A stretch of DNA of 64,000 nt from Marthasterias glacialis (taxonomy: Eukaryota; Echinodermata; Asteroidea; Forcipulatida; Asteriidae): the NCBI GenBank assembly GCA_911728455.2, contig OU452222.1:16223201-16287200 (forward strand), written 5' to 3'. Each line of letters begins with the position of its first letter. Positions within the stretch are counted from its first letter, which is position 1. The position numbers and the translations under genes are program-made. The notes beneath the pieces were generated by a model, which had not been told where the DNA came from, searched no databases, and saw only the letters and a list, made by a program, of their open reading frames with translations. This document shows positions 52,721 to 64,000 of this stretch, piece after piece.

Positions 52721-55700
52721 TTAGTGGATATAGCTTTGAACGCTAGTGAAGGCACAGGAGCCGGGGCCGTACTTGGACATGAGTTTCATGGTCTCCATGG
52801 TGTGTCCGATGGCCAACTCCAACAGTGGGTGCTTCGGCATATTCTGATATTCTGTTAAACAGGAGAGAAAAGGGAAAACAAAAATAAATAAATAAAATTG
52901 CATTGTTCTTAAGAGGGGTGGTTTCGGACCACCGACAAACAATCCGCGATCAAACTTATCAAGAAACGTTTTCTGGTTCTAAACCAACTTCATGAAACTG
53001 GGCACCGCTGACGACCAAAATGGCAATCTCTTGAGCATGTTGGTGACTCCGGACATCCATTAGTTTGCAAAATAATTATTTATCTTATTATCCAGATGGT
53101 AAGTCAGTGCTGCACTCCCAAGTTTTTCGCTACCTCCAGCTCCGAAGCTGGCATGTATGTCTAAGGGTAATTTTACAAATCACCCATTTTCACAAAACAC
53201 CCATTTTATCGTTCCAAAGCATTTCTTATGACAGAAACTTTTAATTCTGAGAAAAACCTTTGTCTCTGGAAAATAGTTGTCCGATATTATTGAACTTTTT
53301 TCTTGCGTAAATCATCAAAGAAAATCTAGCTCCATGCAAATCCTATAGGCTTCTGGTAATCAGTGGAGCCAGTTTGTGTGAAGTGGGCATGGCTTAAAGT
53401 GGAAGTACGTCACGCTTACAAACAGAATTGATTGTGCAGATCTAGTAAATAATCAAACGTTACAACATGTTGTGTGTGATTTTGTTTCCTTGACGGATTA
53501 AAGCAATGTGCATGGGAACCCATGGTTCCAAAAAATGTTTGGATTCACCCGGGACTACCATGATCTATTAATTAGGAGGTGAAGTGACTTACCTAGGATG
53601 GCACTATTGAGGGCAGCACACACAGGCTCTCGGAGTACCGGATCTAACTGGTAACCTACAGGACTACTCCATGGATCAGAATACGCTAGCAGGCTGAATG
53701 CATCCTAGCAAATAAAGGAAACATAAAACATACAGTTTACTTCCAATGGGAGACTTCTGAAGTCACTAGGTGGCAGCAGACTCATTCATAGGTCTTGAGT
53801 TTGAACAAAGAGTTACTGATGAAGTAGAGAAAAAGAACCACTGAGTTTGTGCCACCTACATGTACATTACATCTCAAAGTTTTGAATTGTGGCAAATTAT
53901 CTGGCAAATCCAGTGGCCAATAAATGTTATCTAACATACTGATGGCATTTTATTACAATGCAATAGACCCTCCTCAGATGACGTCACTCTTTTATCGCTC
54001 CCCATGCTGGAATTCCCACACCCGCACATCGCGCTCTCACTTTGACTTAGCCACCAGAACTTGAGTCGGATGAACTAAACCTCTCGGCCACGACACGCCA
54101 CAAAATTTACTTTGGTCAGACTTAAAGGACGCATGTTCACAGTTGTGATTGGTCAATTTAAGGAGCGGAGCTTAGTGGATTGTCTATTATACTACATTTA
54201 AGAATCACAATCAAAAACAATGACAAAATTCACAGATTGAAGAAAATGCTTGATTTGAAAGTTTACACAGAGGAAGAAAGTAAAAATGGTTACAATGCTA
54301 AACAGCAATCATGAAAACGCAATGTTATGTAACAATTATTATTGCTAATGAAATTAAACATACTTTCATAAAAACGATAATACTAGTAATACACTGTACT
54401 TGGTACTAATATAGACCACATACATGTGTCCTAGTAGCTATAGATCAAGGCACTTGACAACATTATTATCCCTGTTCATTAGGCATCCTCGGACCTTTCT
54501 GCAAACTTTCTCAACTCCCCCTGGGGAGCTCAGAACCCCAAGCTGCTTAAATTAGCACTAAGGGGTTAACCCAGCACAATTCTGTCAGCCATCAGAACTC
54601 GAAGTTCTATGGACTAGACTGCTCGGCCACGACACTCCACGATGCCTTCCGAGATTCAGCTAAGAATTTTAAGTATCAGTCTCGCTACGTAATGGGGAGG
54701 GGGAACCCAAACAATACAGGATCAAGTAACAGCTGATGGTATTTTGACTTGCATGTATTTTACCTTTTTTGCTACCTCCGTTTTCTTTCAACATTTGATT
54801 TTCTGGCACTATGCCGAGTAATTTGTAGTAAAACAAGTTGTTGTTGTGGTTGTTTGTCTAGCAATGATTGAGTGCGCAACGCGTTTATGCTCATTTCCCA
54901 TCATGAAAGGTATTCAACCACAACGTGAGACTTTTGAGGACGCTAGGTGGCAGCAGACTTACCAGGTATATCCATTGTTCTCGGAAATGTGCAAATGCTC
55001 ATAACTACGTAAACAATGACAGTTTACCTGGTAAGTCTGCTGCCACCTATTGTTCCAAAGTCTCCCATTATTCTCTCAAGGGAGACAGCATTTTGCACTT
55101 CACTACTCCTCAGTACCAGGTATGGTGTGAAATTACTAATCATCAATTTATCCCAGTCGTCCTTACGTGCAAGACGGGAGGCATGGAGAAACGCGATCAA
55201 GCCAGGCCGACATGATCCTGATTGCGACAAATAATATAGTTTTTAAACAAGAGAGACCTCCTCGGTACATACCTGTAATGCTTTCTGGTTAGTATCACTT
55301 CTTCCCACCTCTCTACAGAGTCTGTCATACATGGCCTGCAGCTCTCTGCCGAAGGACAACATGCGTTCTATTGCTGCCACGTTACCCCCGCACAACTGCC
55401 GTTTCGTGCTTCTTGGCTCTATGACTGGGTAATGGGTTTAAAAACAGTTATGTTAATGAATGCACAATATGAACATCATAGTAAAAACTCATTTGTATAC
55501 ATGTAATTGTTCACTGTTCTGTTAGATACTTTATGGCAAACTCCACTTATTAATTTGGAATTCACTTCTTATCTGAACTTCGTAGTCCCCTTTAGATGCA
55601 AATATATAAACAAAATTAAACAAAATTTAAACAAACTAAATAAAAAATGAAAAAATAAAACACGTTGACAACAATATACAACATAGTGTTTTTAGAAAGT

Positions 55701-58700
55701 AAACTCACTAGCTGAACTATTTGAACCCCAAAATTACAAATTGGCAATGAGTTCAGGAAAACTAGGGCCACAGACAAACAGACAAACACGTTTATCAGGC
55801 AACTGATAGCCCTTTAAATGTAGCTGGTCACATGAACAATTTAACAAAGGTGAAGAATTTGGGGCAAAATGAGTATGCTGGGGGAATGCTTTAACAATGG
55901 GGGAATTTATCACTTTTTTGTTGGGGGGGGGAATTTCCAAGGTAACCAAGGAAAGGCCATGGGCATGGATCCTGTGAAACAAAATAAAATTAATAGTTTT
56001 ATTTTTTACAGTGTGATTTTAAGTTTAGTTGGTAAGTGATACTGTTACATTTGACATGACAGAGAGAGCAGCTTTGTCAAAAATTCTATGCCAAAAGGGG
56101 AAAGCAATGTCAAGCAAACTGGCTTCTATCAATCAAAGTAATGCCATGTCCGAATTGATGGCTTCGGCAGTGGCTACGGCCAGGTCGCTGACAAGGCCTA
56201 TTCTACAATGTTGTCATTGCGGCCATAGCCATAGCCATAGCCATAGCCATAGCTGAAGTCACTTGATTCAGACATGGCCTGAATAATCCTACCAATGTCA
56301 TCGGTATCCATGTCATCTACAGGACAAGAGCCATTCATCACCGGTACACTGCCATTACTGACCGGCGCCCCGTTTCTTAGGTTCCTGTCATTGGCTGTTG
56401 CAACATCCCTGGGCCTGTCGTCATGGTGATGATGGTGGTTTGAGTAGTCCACATCCATGTCTATTTCATTATCATGCGAGGAGATATCCTTAGCCGGTCC
56501 CCCGTTCATGACTTGTCCCTTGGGGGAGCCGTTCATGGAGTTCGTGTCCGAGGTACTGGCCTGGTCTAACTGATGGTGTGACTTGGGCGAGCCCGACCCT
56601 AGCTTAATGTGTATGACGTTACTACTACTGCTTCCCTGATGTGGTTGTATCTCCCCGTGGTGTGAGGAGGAGGACGACGACGATAGCGATATACTGTCGT
56701 GGTGCGGACTCATTGCGGGGCTTGCATGCCGACTTGAGGACCGGGACAGCGGGTTCCGCAGGCTGCGGATTTCACTGTCTGTTCCATTGACCATTTCCAC
56801 AAACTGGCGACATTTGAGCATGAATTCCAGATTGGGTTTCCGTTCTAGCAAGCCTGCATATAGTCTCTGTGTCGTTTCAATGGCATCACCCATGCGACCG
56901 TGTAACACGTGCCTCTGTATAGCTGTATCACAATACACAAATCATGTTAATAATAGGCAGCATGAGTAATAACACACTAACCATTCACTCCAACCAAAAC
57001 CGTTGCCTCCATTTCACAATTTAATAATTTATCCAACAAATATCTTCACAAAACGTTTATTGTGTGAAGTGTGCACCACTCACACAATAAATGTCGTGCA
57101 AGTGGAATTACACAGTTAGTAAAGTTTTGTGAAATCGGCTGCTGTATCCGCACTTCATGTGACCCAACATATACATGGAACAAAAAACCTGTGAAAGTTT
57201 TAAGCAAAATTAAGTCATGAGTAAACAGTGATAAAAAACCTTGTATGCTTTCACTGTTGAAGAACATTCAAGTTTTGGTCTGGCGAGATCAAGACTAAAT
57301 GGCTTATTCAATTAATCAAAAACTACAGTATTTCACGCCAAAACAAGGGAAGTTTTCTATCATGACCAGCGTTCTCCACAGACTTTCTGTTGGGAGGGCG
57401 GTTATGACGTCAATGTACGGGGGTCGTTGGTATGCCGTCATCAGACAGTGACGGGTACCAGGGTACCCATCCGACTGCCTGGGTACCCGGTTCCAATTTG
57501 GTGGGTGGCATTCCGTCTAAAATCTGTCAAACGCACATTTTGTCCCTGCAAACAAACACGATGTTCCGACTGCGCTTTTAATTTACAGGCATGTTTCGAA
57601 AACATTGGTAAAATGAGCCAGTGATAAGCTGAATTTATTGGCCCCTGATCAACTGTATTAATCTATAACGAAGATTATTCAGTTGGGCAACAAAAAAATT
57701 AGGGACACTCTTCTATCTTTTTCCATTCATCAAATTTGTTTTCTTCAATAACTTTCTTAAAGATTCAACTGAATTTCCATCCATTCAACTTGTTTTATAT
57801 TTTAATCAAACGCTGCCCGACGCACGCCGTCTCTCTACCCCTCCATTTTGTTGTTCACGCAGAGCATTGGAAACAAGTCCACCTTTCGCTGGGCGAAAAA
57901 ACATAGTCTGTGTGGAAGGGAGCCTATAACCAGTGTTCCGCGTTGGAATCGAAGTTGACTTCATCCATGATTTGTAAAATCTTTTGGGCAGGGCAGTCAA
58001 TTGTTTCGGCAAGGCGGTCAACTCTTTGGCAGGGCGTCCTTAAATTTTAGGCAGCCTGCCCTCCTAAAACCTCTTTATACCACGCAAGTTATGTGCAAAT
58101 CTGTAAACATTTGTATTTTCACTTGTACCATGGTTGTGCATACCCTTTAACAAAACATTTAATACATTACTGGGTTATGTATTGTAATGGGTATAACTAA
58201 GTGCATTGGATGATAATTTCTTTTAGTTTTAAATTTCTGAGTTCAATCGGAAACAAAGTTTGCAAATATCAGAAAACTTTAATCAGCAAAAGAAGAGAAA
58301 AACAAAATGTAAATAAAGACTTTGTAAAGTAACAAATGCGACCCGACTCACATTTTGAGGAAACAGGTCACATTTTTCGAGGAAAACAATAACATATCAG
58401 GTTTGCTCAGCCCTTCATGATCAAGACTTACTTTGTCTGTTTGCGATTGATGTTACCTTCTCTGCGATGGTTTGACCCGTACATCTTGCAAAACGCTGTG
58501 CCGTTGAACAGTAACCATGATGGACTAGGTAGGTGGACACCATTCTGGAATGGGGGTGAACAAAATGGTTAAGCTGCATTCAATATCTAGATGTGAACAC
58601 CAGATGTCGTAGTTTTAAAGTGCCCATGGGGTGACATTGCTTGAACATTTTCAATTGAACTAAATTGCAAGCTTTAGCTCTATTACACTAGTCATCTTTT

Positions 58701-61219
58701 TGTTTGCAGGTTTTTTTTTTATATACATAATTGAAATACACTAACCAATTTTGGTGAACCTTTTTCTTAAAAAATTGCAGTATTTCCAATAGAAGAAGGT
58801 TACCAGCCAAAGTATCATGTCACATGTAACATCTGCGACTGGTATCCTGCTCGGTTGTGCTTAGCAGACAGTTTTTAAGCAATATTTTCTGCTTCAGCAG
58901 CTCTATTAAATTACAGAGTGACCTCTCTAGTCCCAGTGCAGTGAATTGTTTACCTGGACCCAATTTCATAGAGCTGCTTAAGTTAAGCAGCAAATACTGT
59001 TCCAAAATTGTCTGCTAAGCAAAACTCAGCAGGAGACCAGTCACAGATGTTACATGTGACGTGGAACTTTGGCTGGTAACCGTATTCTTTAAGTATTGCC
59101 TTTAGCACTTGGGCTCAGGGGGCTGATTATAGTGAGCTAGGATCGCTCTTAACATGTGTATCAAACTTATTTGAATACATTTTGGGGTGAACAAAGAAAA
59201 ATTGACTGGATGGGGATTTGAACCTGCGACCACCGGTTTAACGTACCGACGCTCTTCCAACTGAGCTATCCAGCCCTTACGTTGGCGGTCTCCCTATTTT
59301 GTCAATATCTTTGTTCGGGGGGGTGCCAGTCAGAAGCCATTCAACCGAATACTGCCACGTAGCCAGGGATCACACCCCATTATATGATAAAACCACAGAG
59401 CTCGCTAGCTCTATGGATATAACCTCAGGCCTTGATCTTAACCGAGACCACCGAGGCCATTGGCCTCATGCCCTGTCGAGTTGGCTAGCATGCCCTTCAG
59501 AAAAATTGCACTGTCACTACCAACTTGGCCAGCATGCCCTTGTACAATTTCTCTGATTTGGCCAGCAAAGGCCTGCCCACGTTTTTCTTAAGATCGAGGC
59601 CTGTAACCTGGGAAGCGGCAGCATGGGGATCACCATAAGGGTGATGCGACTTTTTTTTATTTTTAAATATCAAGTGATGTCACAATATTGACAACTCATC
59701 TGAAGATGAATCTTAGTGTTTTGAGAAATCCGAGGCCAGGGCTGGATTTCACAGAGCACCAAGATTCATCTCAAGATGAGTTGTTAATGTCACCATCGTG
59801 ATTTGTTTATGTGACATCACACTTTGCTTAGCAATTAAGGTTTTGATACACATCTTAAGATGAATCTTAGCTCTGTCTGAGATCAAACCCTGAGCTTGAT
59901 TTCACAGAGCATTAAGATTCATCTCAAGATGAGTTGTCAGTCTCACCGTAGTGATTTGTATTGTGACATCACACTTTGCTTAGCAATTAAGATTGATTCG
60001 CAGTTAAGACCAATCTTAGCTCTTTGTGAAATCGGCCCGAGGTCTACTAGATTACCAGCACTTATAGTTTAAATATTGACTGGTATTATAAACAATGGTT
60101 CTTTTGTTTATCAACAGATTACAATCATTTCTAGCCCAGTTTTAAGGTTTGATTTACCAACATACCTGTGAAGGGTTGTCTGCCATTCCCCTTTATCGTC
60201 TGGAACAGGAAACTTTGAAATTGTGGCACAGGTCTTCATCCGCATTTCCTGGGATAAGGGGACAAACCAATGAATTGAAAAAAGTGTCCGAAATAACCAT
60301 GCAAAGCAATCCCTACACACTTTCACATTAAGTATCAGAAGCACCCGTAATTAGTACTGCAAAATTCACCAAGCCTGGAATTACACAGAGGTCCTGGCCT
60401 CTGTTGCCCTGGTCTTGGCTTTGGTGCCCCTTCAGAACTTTGTCTCAGGCTTTTAAGATTTTCAAATGGAAGTGCCATTAGAAAAATAAAAATGGCCTTG
60501 CCCTCTCACAGATGAAACTCCAGGCCTGATTCTGGGAGTTAAATTGCATGTAAAGATATGGTGTGCATAGACGACTTCGCAAATACTTTTGACGCGCGCT
60601 TGCCGTGGAGTGAGGTGCATGCTGGCCTAGTTATCGATGAATTCTGCCACTAACTAGACCAGCGTGCACCACATTCCACGGCGAACGCATGTGTACAAAT
60701 TATTAGCGAAGTTGTCTATGTAGACGTCACACCTCGCCTCGGTTAAGTAACACGCAGGGTATCTGTTTCCCAAATTGGCGCAATAAAGTTGACCTTGGGT
60801 CAGTACATTGTACATCTCAACTCCTCAGAGAATGCAGCCTCCACCGGACATACTAACATGCAGGTACTAACTAGACCAGGAAGCACCACATTCCAAGGCA
60901 AATGCACGTGTACAAATTATTAGTGAAGTTGTCTATGTAGACGTCACACCTCGCCTCGGTTAAGTAACATGCAGGGTATCTGATTCCCAAATTGGCGCAA
61001 TAAAGTTGACTGTGGGTCAGTACATTGTACATCTCAACTCCTCAGAGAATGCAGCCCTGACCGGACATACTAACATGCAGGTACCTGTAAACTCCTAGTA
61101 GAATCAATAAAACTCACCTGCATGAGGTCATCTATGTTGAAGACAAATGGATTCTGTCCGAAATTCGTATCCACAATCTCTCCCGGCGTTTGTAGGCCAA
61201 CCGTAGGGTAGAGGTTGCT
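52721..61219 (-). CDS. RANBP9: RANBP9/RANBP10 family protein, seven C-terminal coding exons (gene cut by window edge)
   Basis: Minus-strand exons are 61219-61118, 60248-60166, 58544-58432, 56922-56293, 55418-55273, 53704-53593 and 52851-52721. They join in phase to 438 residues plus TAA. The order matches RANBP9/10: the end of the SPRY domain ([20 protein letters not shown]), [12 protein letters not shown], LisH ([20 protein letters not shown]), CTLH ([33 protein letters not shown]), a Ser/His/Asn/Asp-rich linker, and CRA ([53 protein letters not shown]). Known role: scaffold of the CTLH/GID E3 ligase, which also binds Ran and many receptors. The donor at 56292-56291 was chosen because it restores Glu-Pro and the downstream frame; intron read-through is discussed in the findings. 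The N-terminal and main SPRY exons were not found up to 64,000, so they lie outside. RANBP9 versus RANBP10 cannot be decided. Confidence 0.95.
53205..53430 (+). repeat. Dispersed repeat, copy 2 (GGAGCCAGTTTGTGTGAAG), RANBP9/10 intron
   Basis: Same order of blocks as 48015-48175. The sequence just after it (GTGATTTTGTTTCCTTGACG) also recurs at about 52170-52250. Confidence 0.72.
54480..54645 (-). mobile_element. Diverged tRNA-headed SINE in a RANBP9/10 intron
   Basis: CTGCTCGGCCACGACACTCC at the head end, CCCCTGGGGAGCTCAGAAC in the body as in the 28-kb copy. A separate head fragment is near 54075-54103. Confidence 0.65.
54926..55066. mobile_element. 141-bp hairpin element (CTAGGTGGCAGCAGACTTACC)
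   Basis: Arms AGGTGGCAGCAGACTTACCA and its complement surround a GTAAACAATG-type loop. A single-arm match (GGGAGACTTCTGAAGTCACT) is near 53748-53782, in the neighbouring RANBP9/10 intron. Confidence 0.85.
56223..56252 (-). repeat. Hexamer microsatellite (CTATGG)5 next to a RANBP9/10 donor
   Basis: Five CCATAG units on the plus strand. On the gene strand they begin 39 bp past the donor and, if the intron is retained, read Tyr-Gly five times in frame. See the findings. Confidence 0.9.
57000..58431. other. RANBP9/10 intron, partly unexplained
   Basis: 57400-58080 is richer in CpG and contains GGGTACC and GGCAGGGC words (GGCAGGGCAGTCAATTG, GGCAAGGCGGTCAACTC), suggesting an old transposon. No ORF with resemblance. 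Confidence 0.4.
58798..59081. mobile_element. 284-bp compound inverted-repeat element (GGTTACCAGCC ends)
   Basis: Outer arms GGTTACCAGCCAAAGTATCA and their complement run for about 50 bp. In the centre two GGGCCCAATTTCAT-type ends meet back to back (CAGCAGCTCTATTAAATTAC, then ACCCAATTTCATAGAGCTGC). It lies in the RANBP9/10 intron next to the LisH exon. Confidence 0.82.
59205..59300 (-). mobile_element. Third SINE family, Asn-like (GTT) tRNA head, minus strand
   Basis: GGCTGGATAGCTCAGTTGGA begins a tRNA-like fold. A 7-bp acceptor, D stem and anticodon stem pair, with GTT in the anticodon place. The T stem has three mismatches and base 33 is C, so a functional tRNA is unlikely. CAATTTTTCTTTGTTCACCC follows, as in the copies at 26485-26550 and 61672-61790. 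Confidence 0.75.
59426..59602. mobile_element. CAGGCCTT/AGGCCTG element, copy 5 (diverged)
   Basis: CAGGCCTTGATCTTAACC and GGTTAAGAT-like right end AAGATCGAGGCCTG; interior GAGGCCATTGGCCTCATGCC. Shares design and ends, with a different interior. Confidence 0.7.
59735..60042. mobile_element. Two adjacent copies of the GATTTCACAGAG element
   Basis: Each copy has GATTTCACAGAGCA, AGATTCATCTCAAGATGAGT and ACATCACACTTTGCTTAGCA and ends near CTTTGTGAAATCGG or a degenerate form. They lie in tandem in a RANBP9/10 intron. Confidence 0.82.
60373..60526. mobile_element. CAGGCCTG element, copy 6 (RANBP9/10 intron)
   Basis: GCCTGGAATTACACAGAGG to ATGAAACTCCAGGCC with CTTGGTGCCCCTTCAGAACT. Same subfamily as 25629 and 28861. 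Confidence 0.85.
60566..60720. mobile_element. 155-bp hairpin element (CATAGACGACTTCGC ends)
   Basis: Arms contain CATAGACGACTTCGCAAATA, CTTGCCGTGGAGTG and GCATGCTGGCCTAGTTA, paired with their complements in the right half. The right half is included in the adjacent tandem duplication. Confidence 0.82.
60651..61084. repeat. Tandem duplication, two 217-bp units, in a RANBP9/10 intron
   Basis: Units 60651-60867 and 60868-61084 are almost identical (for example TAACTAGACCAG, CGTCACACCTCGCCTCGG, ATGCAGCC). The first unit starts inside a hairpin element, so the second carries only that element's right half. The array ends 33 bp from the exon at 61118. Confidence 0.92.
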
Positions 61220-61353
61220 CTGCAAGTAACAATATTGGAGAGTTTGTATTAGTCATTAGATTTTAAGTTTTCTCACATACAATACACTGTACATGTAATG
61301 CCGCATCCGAATCAAGCAACTTTTGGCGTTCCTGTTGTCCTGTCGCGTCGGTT

Positions 61354-61443
61354 AGCGATGACATTTTGGAGCTGGAAGTGTAATGTAAACGAATGATATA
61401 CAACATTGGTTTCACTGCACTTCCGGATCCAAAATGTCATCAC
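61354..61443. mobile_element. 90-bp hairpin element (TGACATTTTGGA ends), copy 1
   Basis: GCGATGACATTTTGGAGCTG and its complement; inner GTGTAATGTAAACGAATG. Copy 2 lies at 61878-61993. Confidence 0.88.
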
Positions 61444-61671
61444 TTACATGTACCAACAGGATTGTGATGTAAGGAAATTAGCCATTGAAAGCACCCTCAT
61501 GTAGGACAAGATCCCAAGATTCTAATAGACTGGAAATTCAAGATTACTATCATGTTTTATTTATATTGGGTTGTATGGGTGTAATCCCTGGCTAAATTGG
61601 AGTTTCAGATTGTATGGCAACCCCCTCTCCAATAAAAGATATTGACAAAATAGGGAGATCATGAGCATTAG

Positions 61672-61790
61672 GGCTAGACAGCTCAGTTGGTAGAGCGCCG
61701 GCACGTTAATCCGATAGCCGCAGGTTCAAATCCCGCTCTTGTCACTTTTGTCTTTGCTCACCCCAAAATTGTGTTCGAATTTTGATCAGT
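61672..61790 (+). mobile_element. Third SINE family, plus strand
   Basis: GACAGCTCAGTTGGTAGAGC (box A) and GCAGGTTCAAATCCCGC (box B) then TTTGTCTTTGCTCACCCC. The acceptor ends do not pair. Confidence 0.75.
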
Positions 61791-61877
61791 CTTTCACAGT
61801 TGTGATTGGTCAATTTATGGAGCAGGGCTCAATGGATTGTCTATTCTACTACATAAGAATCACAATCAAAAACGATG

Positions 61878-61993
61878 GTAAGCGACGACACTTTGGAGCC
61901 GGAAGTGTAATGTAAACGAATGATATACACACATGTACTGTACATGAACACTGGTTTCACTGCACTTTCGGCTCCTAAATGTCATCACTTACC
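61878..61993. mobile_element. Hairpin element (TGACATTTTGGA type), copy 2
   Basis: GGTAAGCGACGACACTTTGG and CCTAAATGTCATCACTTACC are inverted; GTAATGTAAACGAATGATAT is identical to copy 1. The loop is longer (ACATGTACTGTACATG). Confidence 0.88.
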
Positions 61994-64000
61994 AATAGGA
62001 CAGCCACTGCAGAAGCCATCAATTCACACACAGTGTGAGAGTACACAGATTTCAATATTTCACCCTAAACACACATGGGCTCTTAGGGGCTGTACATTTA
62101 CATTAAGTCAGTCCTTCATTTTTAAGAAATACGAGGAGAGCTATGAACTGCTCTCCTGTAATTATCGAGGAGAGCTATTTGCACTCCTCAGAACCAAACT
62201 TCACATAAAAGTCTAAAAAGTGAAACTAAAAACATGTTTTTATCAAATTTGTTCTCAAAAGTTACTCATGTGATTCACTGCAGGATTAGATTGGCAGATT
62301 GTTATCTTTGTTGCAATGAACATAATTGAAGCAAATTAACACCACATCGGTAGTTCATTTCCAGCTGTGAAGAAATTGCTTTCCACATAAAAAAATTAAA
62401 AAATCACTTCAAATTTTAAGAAGTGCTATTTTTTGCACTCCTCAGGCAAGGTTAAGGAGTGCGGAGGAGAGCATTTTGCACTCTCTCTCTCTCCTTAAAA
62501 ATGAAGGTCTGTTAAGTCCAACATTTACACAATAACAAAGACAGAAAGACAGTTGACAAACTTTACTGTCTTAGCAGTTCGGTCAGAGGTCAGTTCGAAA
62601 AGTATCTCTACCAAATGTTGACAATTTTTACAATAGTTAATCAAGAGCTCGCAAAACGTCTTTAATGCATAGTACAAAGCAAACATGTAGAGTACTCTAT
62701 GAGAAATAAAGTCATTATGCAATATCATTTCTTAAACACACTGAAGGGTATTGAAAGAAGAAGAAGCTAAGAAGAAGAAAAAAATCGTCTTAGAGACCAC
62801 TTCATATGATGTCCCAAGCTCAATGGCACTTGATTGGCTGACAGTTGTGCATGGCTTGTACATACATGCATGTTACGTTATAACTGACCTTGGCTTAGGT
62901 GGAATACATGCTAGGGGGTTCATTTATTCATTTTTTTAGAAGTAATAAAGACAGAAACCCTGAATTACATTTACTACAAGGGCAATTACATGATACAAAT
63001 ATGGAATGGTTTGAGTGGACTCATCAAACTATCATTACTCTTTGTTTTATAACACCCCCCGTGCATAAATTCTGTACACACCGTTATTTATTTTGCGTAC
63101 CGCCATGTTAAATCGACGACTTCAGTCCCAATGTGTGAGCGAGTGTCTCGTACTCATGCAGGCGTACTGCGTATTGCAAGTACTGCGTATTGAAGGCTTA
63201 GTTTCGTTTTGACCCAATATGCGGTATTCAATCACTAGTACATTGGTTGCTAGGCTTATCGTTCACTAGTTCGTTTGGTCGGTGTAAATTTTACAATAGT
63301 AAAAAATACACAAAACCATTTGACATGCTCTCGGCCAAACGATAGATAGAATCAACAGAAGCGGTGTTATAAACGATAATATTTGGGTTACTCTGATTAC
63401 AGGAACTGAAAATCTTGGGTTTTAGGGGGACTATTTTTTTTTTTTTTAGAGAAGATATGCTGAAATTTGTTCCCGATATTAAGGAATTCATCACAACATG
63501 AACTTAGTCTGCCCTTACAAATTGTGATTAAGAAAACCATGGAGTTGCCATAAAAATTCAGTTGATATCGTGTGGACTGACTGAGCAGTCTGGTTGTCTC
63601 ATAAGCTTCAAGTTTATACAAGGTCAACTCAAACCATGTACATTTATAAACGAGCATGCATATCTGAGACATGTGTTTCTGATCAGGTAAGCTCTAATGA
63701 TGATAACAGTGTTTGCCATTTGATCAGCGTTTCTGGGCCAACCCCTCTACATGTGCATGTTTTAAACAAGAGGGAGCACAGCGCAAGTAATTAACAGAAA
63801 CACAAATGTCTTATTTAAGAGGAGTTACATGTATCATCACTGGAAAATACCTAAAAATACATGATACTAGTCTGACTGCTTTCACAGTGTAAAGTTGGTC
63901 CTGAGATTTCTCAATGTTATACATTTTGATATAATTTTTAAACTGTTTGTTTTTTAACCACTTCGCGCCTTCAATATGCAAGTCCGGGCCCACCCATGGT
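61994..64000. other. Right-hand end of the window
   Basis: Expected to be RANBP9/10 intron. 62100-62200 and 62400-62510 share AGGAGAGCTATTTGCACTCC / AGGAGAGCATTTTGCACTC and ATTTTTAAGAAAT-type words, a possible inverted-repeat element of about 420 bp. No SPRY exon was seen. Confidence 0.4.

Noticed and set aside
52535-52858. 107-codon plus-strand frame
   Set aside because: It is the antisense of the last RANBP9/10 exon, which has clear family motifs and consistent splice phase.
56198-56922. RANBP9/10 exon ending with the (Tyr-Gly)5 tail as the main isoform
   Set aside because: A good donor at 56292 restores the conserved CRA-domain frame with three further exons, so the read-through form is at most an alternative.
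59215-59275. tRNA-Asn gene on the minus strand
   Set aside because: The acceptor and anticodon stems pair, but the T stem has three mismatches and base 33 is C. The downstream sequence matches other SINE copies.

Overview
The window is animal nuclear DNA: AT-rich, with split genes, canonical GT/AG introns of hundreds to thousands of bases, and very many short repeats. I assembled five protein-coding genes by joining exons whose conceptual peptides match well-known metazoan families and whose splice phases agree. The sequence looks like a marine deuterostome. An echinoderm, perhaps a sea star, is my best guess from the gene set, the many short inverted-repeat elements and the tRNA-headed SINEs, but nothing in the window proves it.

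Layout. 1-10.7 kb: no recognised gene, only SINE pieces and inverted-repeat elements. 10,719-16,577 (-): complete six-exon PRELID3/SLMO mitochondrial lipid-transfer gene (194 aa). 19.3-25.4 kb (+): ABHD4/5-type alpha/beta hydrolase with four certain exons; the N-terminal exons are unresolved. 31,639-34,982 (-): RAB5IF (C20orf24 family), last three coding exons; its last intron holds a 1.68-kb minisatellite. 37,110-41,209 (+): complete five-exon UBE2C (181 aa), head-to-head with RAB5IF across a likely shared promoter with repeated CCAAT boxes. 41.2-52.7 kb: no recognised gene, many repeats. 52,721-61,219 (-): last seven coding exons of RANBP9/RANBP10; the upstream SPRY exons lie beyond the window. 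61.2-64 kb: repeats, and probably the next intron of that gene.

The genes do not form a pathway. They cover mitochondrial lipid transfer (PRELID3), lysophospholipid/lipid-droplet metabolism (ABHD4/5), an ER membrane-insertion or respiratory-assembly factor (RAB5IF), APC/C ubiquitination (UBE2C) and the CTLH/GID ubiquitin ligase (RANBP9/10).

The striking feature is the repeat landscape. At least twenty distinct families of short elements with terminal inverted repeats (MITE or foldback type), many in two to six copies, sit in almost every intron and gap. Among them are a 650-bp foldback with arms of about 260 bp, an element with 32-bp perfect ends flanked by TTAA, and several near-perfect hairpins. 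All coordinates were read by eye; no alignment was run.
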